DNA from: Terana coerulea
Taxonomy: Eukaryota > Basidiomycota > Agaricomycetes > Polyporales > Phanerochaetaceae
Reading direction: 5' to 3'
Length of the DNA: 12,882 nt
NCBI GenBank assembly: GCA_024811115.1
Contig: JAKOGH010000925.1
Coordinates: 1 to 12,882, forward strand
The notes beneath the pieces were generated by a model, which saw only the letters and a program-made list of their open reading frames with translations, did no database searches and was not told the origin of the DNA. Of this stretch, positions 7,140 through 12,882 are shown one piece after another; within the stretch, counting starts at the first letter, position 1; the number at the start of each line of letters is the position of its first letter. Both the position numbers and the translations under genes were made by a program.

Positions 7140-8786
7140 TCAATAGAACGCGCTGCGCTGTAGAGGGTTGAATAAAGTCGAACTGTTCTTGTCCTCATCA
7201 TCTTTCACCGCATCGTTGTATGTCGGAGGTGAGTATGCGACCGGATGAGGGCCGTCCGCGAAGACGGTGGCGATCCCGATCGGGAGGACTTGCAGCTTTG
7301 ACTTGGACTCCGGCGAGAAGTTGGAGACTTGCGGAGGGTAGAGGGCAAGTGTCCACTATTTGTATGCGATTGTTAGTATTATTTACGCAATTTTTATGTC
7401 GCGGGCAGGAGGCGGGGACGTACAGTAAAATCCCATCTCCCAAGGTGCGCAGTAGGCCGCGTACTCGGGGCCAGGTGTATCTCCCCTTGCAAGTCCCGGC
7501 GCGCAACATTCTTGTTATCAGACTGGGCCGGCCACCAATTCGCGCGCTGGACCTGTAGTGTGAAGGGAGGCTGATGTGTGCCTTTCTCCTTGAGTGGCTT
7601 GAAGTCCGCTAACTTCCGCTGGGTAGAAGGAGACATCCCCTGCCCCAGCCTTGACCCGCCATCATCGTATTCGGCGGCAAGAGTACTCCGAAGCCATAGG
7701 TCTTGAGCATCCGGGGGCGATACCAAATCCAAAGCTTCATCGTCCGTGCATTGAATGGAGAGCCAAACAGGAATCGTGCTGCCCCTGGTGAAAGAAAGCT
7801 GTATACAATGAGACACAGCGATAGCTTCGTGATAGAGAACTCACAGGTTTGGCGACCGACAACTAGATAGCGGAAAATCAATGAGCAGTTGCGTAGAGAG
7901 TGATTTGAACGCACCGTATACTTCACTTCCACATGACGAGCATGGAATGCTTTCCCTGTCACTGTCACAGTCTCCTGGGTCGCCCACCCTTCGGGATCAC
8001 TGTCCGGGCCGGGTAGCGATGAATTCTCCTGATAAGCCAATTGTCGGGCGGCTGACGGAGGTGGCGGCTTGATTAAGGGAGTATAAACAGCGTTGGCAGT
8101 GACCCTGCGACAACTTCAGCTGCCTCCGAACTCAACACTGAACGATCGCTTACATGTCATCTGGCTTCAAATTCAGGAAACTGTCGTAGGTGACCAATAC
8201 GTACATCCGGTAATTGATAGCCATTCCCGAGTATCGATACCAGAACGAAGACGGAAGGTTGAAGGTCCTAGTGACGTCTTGGGAATCAGGCACCTCTGTC
8301 GTGCGTGGCAAGTTCAAGGTGAACGGCCAGTGAAATTTGCCTTGGAGAGGGGCTGGCTTGGCTCGGTGACCGCGACTGCCCCCATTCGTCGCATCTTCCT
8401 CTGTAGGCCAAAGCACTCGAGAATCCTCAGCAAACGTGAAGCGGATATTCTCCTCGGTCGCTAGCTCTCCGAGAACCTATACTCGATCGCATGAGTGCTA
8501 CAGCCCCAGTTGAAGAGCCAGTACATACTGTGACAGAGACGGTCTTCACGCTGGTCGCCTTTGCGAACTGTGCACGGACGACGCCGTTTATAGGCGCGCC
8601 TTCGAGCAGATGAGGCAACTGCTGCGGAGTCACCGCCCTGTTCACGACCTCCAAGATGAGCCATTCCACGCCATGGTCGTCCTGTAAGGAAGACTTGTAG
8701 GTGACAGGAGGGTGCGAGGATGCATTTGCGGGGGCCACGTCATGCGCCGCGCCGTAGGGCGGAGGCTCGGAAGTACCGCTCGACAT
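7140..8786 (-). CDS. Arrestin-like protein (alpha-arrestin / ART type), 6 exons
   Basis: The gene is complete, with exons 8786-8529, 8476-8154, 8104-7915, 7862-7845, 7798-7424 and 7355-7140. The total is 1380 nt, or 459 aa, and all phases agree. The start is the ATG at 8786 (MSSGTSEPPPYG); an in-frame ATG at 8894 would add an unlikely leader. Introns are 52, 49, 52, 46 and 68 nt, and the last contains a perfect TACTAAC branch site. The arrestin N-like half includes WLILEVVNRA, LLEGAPINGVV, SVKTVSVTVLGELATEE and GKFHWPFTLNLP. The C-like half includes DPEGWATQETVTVTGKAFHA, EVKYTLSVAKPLSFTRGS and WSIHC-type beta strands. PPxY motifs occur at residues 8-11 (PPPY) and 431-434 (PPTY). In fungi such proteins recruit Rsp5/Nedd4 ubiquitin ligases through their WW domains to plasma-membrane transporters for endocytosis. 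That role is inferred from the family and the motifs; the cargo is unknown. Confidence 0.88.
7845..7862 (-). other. 18-nt microexon of the arrestin-like gene
   Basis: Between two introns (7863-7914, GTGCGT...TAG, 52 nt; and 7799-7844, GTGAGT...CAG, 46 nt) lies an 18-nt exon encoding LSVAKP. Including it joins EVKYT to LSFTRGSTIP in frame and restores the beta-strand pattern I expect in this family. Skipping it would also keep the frame, removing six residues. Confidence 0.7.
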
Positions 8787-9575
8787 GCTTCTGAGGCCAG
8801 AGGGATGTCCGGGTTGCGTGATTACACACCACAAGCCTGCCTTTATTCTCGAGCAATCCCGCTGGACCTGAGATCCGTCAAGGATTAGTATCAACCATCG
8901 AGTCTATTCAGGCACATACCAGATAGCATTGTCGACTTCCTGGTGCCGCTATAGCTGAAAGCACCCGCTCTGCTAGGCTTCTGCTATAGAGCATTGAATA
9001 ATACCCAGACAGTTGACAGCTTCTTATCTGTGGCGTGGTGATACCATTGTGCCCGTACGCTGTTGTGTCACCATGTACAACAAGGCTTCCCACACCCAGA
9101 GGTACATGAGACAGCCCTTCACGCGGAGGTGTTTGCGGCAAGTGCTGCGCAGCTCTTTGAGTTAGGATTGACATGTAACTTAAGTTACAAGACCGAATGG
9201 ACGGGTCATCAGCCGCTGCAAGATAGGCGCACGATAATCAACACAACTGTATGGGCAGGGCAGCGGGACCAAAGCGGGACACACCTATTAAAGAGCGCGG
9301 AATCGGCTGATCAGGGTGGCTTGAGTAGCTACAAAGCCGTACCGCCAGCTTATTCGAAAAATTAGGCGATACTCACTGAGGAGACGCCACGGCCTTCTAC
9401 GGCGTCCTCAAAAGGCTCAGTGCCCAATCGTGGTGCCCCTTCACGCAACGCGAGGCTTGTGGACACAAGGTCGCAATGCTGGCTCTGGCTCGCACAAGCA
9501 GTAACGCGTAAAATTGGATGAGATTGTAGTACGAGACCCACGATAAATGCCTGTATATACCCCCAAATGCACGGA
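8787..9575. other. Intergenic region between the two host genes
   Basis: This is the upstream region of the arrestin-like gene and the downstream region of the Pol5 gene. There is no clear TATA box near 8786 on the minus strand and no supported ORF. The part 9362-9575 stays open in the zero frame of the Pol5 last exon because of the frame break at 9709-9713, but it does not look like coding sequence. A 16-bp palindrome lies at 9174-9189. Confidence 0.5.
9174..9189. repeat. Perfect 16-bp palindrome
   Basis: TGTAACTTAAGTTACA is its own reverse complement and is followed by AG. The half-site TGTAAC...GTTACAAG also occurs at 5199-5223, where it starts the candidate LTR. This may be the end of an old LTR relic or a dimeric protein-binding site between the two host genes. 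Confidence 0.6.
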
Positions 9576-12500
9576 CTACGCCGTCTTCTTTTGTTTCCTG
9601 CGCTTCGTCGTCTTCGCAGGCGACGCCTCTTCCCGCGTGCCTTCCTCCGCGTCCCCGGCATCCGCCTCGACGGCCTCCGCCTTGCGCTTCTTCGCCTTCG
9701 CCTTGGCGCCCCCGCGCCGGCGTTACTGGCCAGCTGCGAGACCTGCGCGCAGAGCACCGGGAGCGCCTTCACCGCCTTGAACCGGTCCGAGGTCGAGAGG
9801 AACGAGCCCAGGGCGTCCCAGCTCGAGGGGTCCCAGGCCGTCTGGACGGCGGACGCGTCGGGCGAGATGCGCTTGGTGTGGCGGACACCGGAGAGCGCGA
9901 GCTTGAGGAGGTCCTTTGCGTGCGCGGCCGTGAGCTTGCCGTCCTCGCAGGCATTATTGAAGGCGTCTTGTATAGAGTGACGGAGCGCGCCTGTGAACGC
10001 GAGAATCTCATCTACGCCCACAGTCTAAGTGAAAAACAGTCAGTACTCGAAAATTGGCGTATTGGCGACGACGTACCGGAGCTGACACTTGCGCGACCGT
10101 CGTCGACAGTATCTGGAAAATCTGGAGCTGACGGTAGCCGTTGACGGCCGGCTTAGCCGCAGCGAGAAACTCGTCGCGGAAGCCCCACGCGACATCCGCA
10201 TGCCGGCGCACAAAGTCGTGCAAGAAGGCCCCATTCATACGGGACGCCTTGCGAGTGGCGAAGTCTTCGACGGACTCCTTGTAGGCCTCCCGGACAGCGT
10301 CGGCGGCCTGGGCTTGAATGAGGCACTTGGAGACATACAGACTGCATTGACTCAAGGTTGAGAGGACGTCGCCGGTGGCGGCCTTGCGAGCACGAAGGTG
10401 TATCTCGCCCAGGATGCCCTTGGCCTGATCGACGTCGGCGTCCGCGGGGAACTCCTTTGCTTTCCCGATGCGTGAACGAAGGATCCCAGTGGTTTTGTCG
10501 GCAAGCTGTTTCTCGTCCGGGCCTGTGCTGACCACAAGCTCGATGAGAGGGAGGAGAAGTCGGATGATATGAGGGCTCGTCGGCTGTCTGCGAACGAAGG
10601 TGTCCAAAAGGTCCAGGACCCGATTCTTGTAATGCGTAGCCTCGCGCTGGGCATCCGCTCCCTTGCCGCTCCGCTTCTCGTCTGCACGGGCCTTAAACAC
10701 GGCCGCGAGCTGCTCGTCGATGGCCATCATCTGGTCATCATCCATGAGCTCTTCCTCTGAGTCCTCGTCGGACTCGCCTGTCGCCGCCTGTATTCCGTTA
10801 ACACGGAGAGCCTCCTCGATCTTTCTGCGCAGCTCAGGGTCGGCCAGCTCGTCCAAGTCCTCCTCGTCATCCTCCTCGTCATCCCCGGCCTCAGAGGACC
10901 CGTCTTCCTCGTCTTCGCCCTCTTCCTCCTCATCCTCCCCGCCCATCGCCTCGTCATCGTCATCGTCCTCGGCGAGCTCGCCCGGATCTCTGCGCTCCAA
11001 TTGCTATAGGACATGCTAATAAGCGTTCTGACCGAACCTTCGACGGCGCAGGGACGTACCGCAAGGATGAGGTCGATCGTGCTTTCCTGCACGGCGCCAG
11101 CAAGCAGGGCGAACACCTGGTTCGCGACGGCCCGCATATACGCCGTCGCCTTCTCCAGGAAGCCGATGACGGTATCGACGAGGACGTCGACGGGCTCAGG
11201 CGCGTCCACATCGGCGGCGCCGGACGCCTTGCGTGCCTTCTTGGCCTTTTTCGTCTCCGCAGGGAACATCAGAGACGCAGCCTCGACGCAGCTCTGCGCG
11301 GCCGTTCAGGCACATCAATAAAGCCGCAGAACATCAGGCGGGCGGGAAGCCCTCTCACCTCTAAAGCCTCCGCGTCGTCTTCCTCGCCCTCGTGAGCGCA
11401 GAGCTGGTGCAGCAGCGTAGCGGAGAGCAAGAGCTCGGTCCCTCTTGCGGCATCGTGTTGCTTGCCCGATATCTACCCTTGATGCGTGAGTTCGCAATAC
11501 AGACGGAGATGACGGTCGTTTTCACCTTGCGAAGACGGTCGATAAGCTCGCGAGCTGTCTGCTGCACAGCCTGCTCTTCCTCGTCGATTTCATACAGAGC
11601 CGTCACATGCTTGGTGTCTTGCTCCAGCGCCTCGATAGTGTGCAGCACCCGCGCCACCCAGAATTCACCGTCAGACGCAACAGCGGCGACCTTGGCGGTT
11701 TTGTCGTCTGTAGAGAAGGTGTGAGGTCATATCTATTGAATAGATTATCCTTGGCACCCGTACCTGTCTTGATGAGAGTAGATTGGCTAGTCAACTCAGC
11801 CAATGAGCTCAGCAGCCTCTCCTTGCACGCCTTGCGGAGATTATCTGAGAACACCGGGCTCGGGACACTGTGAAGCTAACGGGGAGGGAATCACAGGCGA
11901 ACCATGAGCGTCATACGCAGATAAGATAAATGACGCCATCTTCCTCACCGCAATAAACTTAGACTTTTCGGACTTTTTCTTGATGGCGAAGAGGCCGTGG
12001 ACGGTAAGCCAGTCGAGAATCGTCTGGACCCACCGATCGTCCTTCGGGATCGCACCGTTCCGAATAAGGGCTGCGAGTTGGTCGACGATCCATGCGCGGC
12101 GCGCGTTCAGAGCGTGGACGTCCGTTCTAGAGAACAGGCGTGATGTCAGCACATATGCGCGGACCAGTCTGCCGGGCCTCCCCGCTCACGCTTTGGCTTC
12201 TTGCTCGTCGTTGACCTGTTTCAGCAGGTAATCGATGTAGTTCTGGATGCCCTCGTGGTTCATGGACGTGAGGATCGTCTCCACCGTTTTCGTCTTGGTG
12301 AGCTTGTCAAACTGATGGCTGCCATGCACACCGGTGAGCTGAAGGAGCAGTGTGAAGCCGACAGTCGGGTTGTTCTTCACGATGCTTTGGATGCCGTTCG
12401 CCTGTTAAACATGAGCGCATATACCAGGCTAACGTGGCATATATGCGGCGTACCACCTGCTTGGCGACCTTGTGCAGGTACCTGTCACTATTGGACAAAT

Positions 12501-12882
12501 GGTTTATCCACGAACGCATAAAGTTCTTTGTGAACAGCTGCGGGAGGTCAGTCGCACTGACACGCGGCAAGGCCTTCTGGAAGATTTGGAACCCCCAGTA
12601 CTTGCGTTCCGGAGATGAAGCCGCCGAGAACAGAGACTCTACACATAGCGGGTAAGCGGCAGCCCATGGTGCGCAGGAAAATGACGAACCGTCGACGAGC
12701 ATGCGGAAGAACTCTGGGAAGGACTGGCCGCCTGCGTCAGCGGCGGCGCCAGAGAGGACCTCGTCCAGCAGCGTGTCCCAGACAAAGTGCACTTGCGGCT
12801 TCCACGTTCCCGCCTTCGCCTTCGGCCCCTGCGCGTCGTCATCTTCGTCGACCTGCAGCTCCTGCCCACGTCCACGCACGGT
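9576..12882 (-). CDS. POL5: Pol5 / MYBBP1A-like protein (DNA polymerase phi family), 5' partial
   Basis: Nine exons are visible: >12882-12454, 12401-12190, 12126-11949, 11875-11764, 11707-11526, 11472-11359, 11293-11060, 11003-10077 and 10024-9576. That is about 945 residues; the N-terminus lies beyond the right edge. Introns are 52-73 nt and all junction phases agree. Helical-repeat segments include WKPQVHFVWDTLLDEVL, KYWGFQIFQKALPRV, ILDWLTVHGLFAIKKKSEKS and DVLVDTVIGFLEKATAYMRA. After QLERRDPGELAEDD comes an acidic tract of about 60 residues, then DEQLAAVFKARADEKRSGK and LLDTFVRRQPTSPHIIRLLL, both very typical of the family. The C-terminus is lysine-rich. Family members are nucleolar, bind rDNA and pre-60S factors and are needed for rRNA production and ribosome assembly; yeast Pol5 is essential and is not a replicative polymerase despite its name. 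The last exon contains a one-base frame break (9709-9713). Confidence 0.92.
9709..9713 (-). other. One-base frame break in the Pol5 last exon at a G5 run
   Basis: On the minus strand the exon reads well through LPVLCAQVSQLASNAG. At a run of five G the sense moves to another frame, which gives GAKAKAKKRKAEAVEADAGD and ends KRRKQKKTA with a TAG at 9578-9576. One more G would join them. Without it the zero frame reads an Arg-rich tail to a stop at about 9362. The Lys-rich frame has strongly GC-ending codons, so it was the selected one. A 40-nt intron (GTCTCG...CAAG, 9704-9743) would also connect the frames but has a poor donor and would remove VSQLASNAG. Confidence 0.65.

Noticed and set aside
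9567..9980. 137-codon plus-strand ORF opposite the Pol5 last exon
   Set aside because: It is a shadow of the GC-rich Pol5 coding strand. The minus strand has conserved family motifs and matching splice phases.
10663..11019. Ser-rich plus-strand ORF (long runs of S)
   Set aside because: It is the antisense of the Asp/Glu-rich acidic tract of Pol5.
1..12882. CRISPR array, bacterial operon, phage or prokaryotic defence genes
   Set aside because: There are no regularly spaced identical repeats, no ribosome-binding sites, and the genes are interrupted by spliceosomal introns. This is eukaryotic DNA.

Overview
The window looks like a basidiomycete fungus, most likely an Agaricomycete. The evidence is GC-rich exons, introns of 46-73 nt that are nearly all GTRNGN...YAG, and two host genes whose protein sequences resemble basidiomycete families. 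The family calls come from reading the translations, because no database search was possible. The window has two contrasting halves.

The left half, about 1-6250, is repeat territory. Positions 1-3526 hold the 5' end of a Ty3/gypsy-like LTR retrotransposon on the minus strand. It has an LTR-like promoter segment whose outer end is at 3526, then an unusual extra ORF (1594-2370), then a decayed gag (1-1490) with a capsid-like region and a variant zinc knuckle. Pol, if present, lies left of base 1. Outside the LTR is a GC-rich diverged tandem repeat with a period near 156 bp (3675-4500). It is followed by a coding-like fragment of unknown origin (4591-4851, minus), a tRNA-derived SINE-like unit (4884-4958) and an AT-rich block. 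That block starts at a perfect TGTAAC hairpin (5199) and ends near a second TATA box plus splice-donor signature (6168-6260, plus). I read it as a second, degraded LTR in the opposite orientation.

The right half, about 6251-12882, carries two intron-rich host genes, both on the minus strand. The first (7140-8786) is complete. It encodes a 459-aa arrestin-like protein from six exons, including an 18-nt microexon, and has PPxY motifs near both ends, as expected of an alpha-arrestin adaptor for a Rsp5/Nedd4-type ubiquitin ligase. The second (9576 to beyond 12882) encodes the C-terminal ~945 residues of Pol5/MYBBP1A ('DNA polymerase phi'), a nucleolar ribosome-biogenesis factor, in nine visible exons. 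Its last exon needs a one-base shift at a five-C run (9709-9713) to reach the expected lysine-rich tail.

The two host genes are unrelated housekeeping or regulatory genes that happen to lie in tandem. Nothing suggests they work together. I found no convincing new multi-gene system. The points that most deserve a second look are the extra ORF upstream of gag, the inverted-repeat array in the LTR, the promoter plus splice-donor signature shared by two unrelated LTR-like blocks, the GC-rich tandem repeat, the arrestin microexon and the Pol5 frame break.
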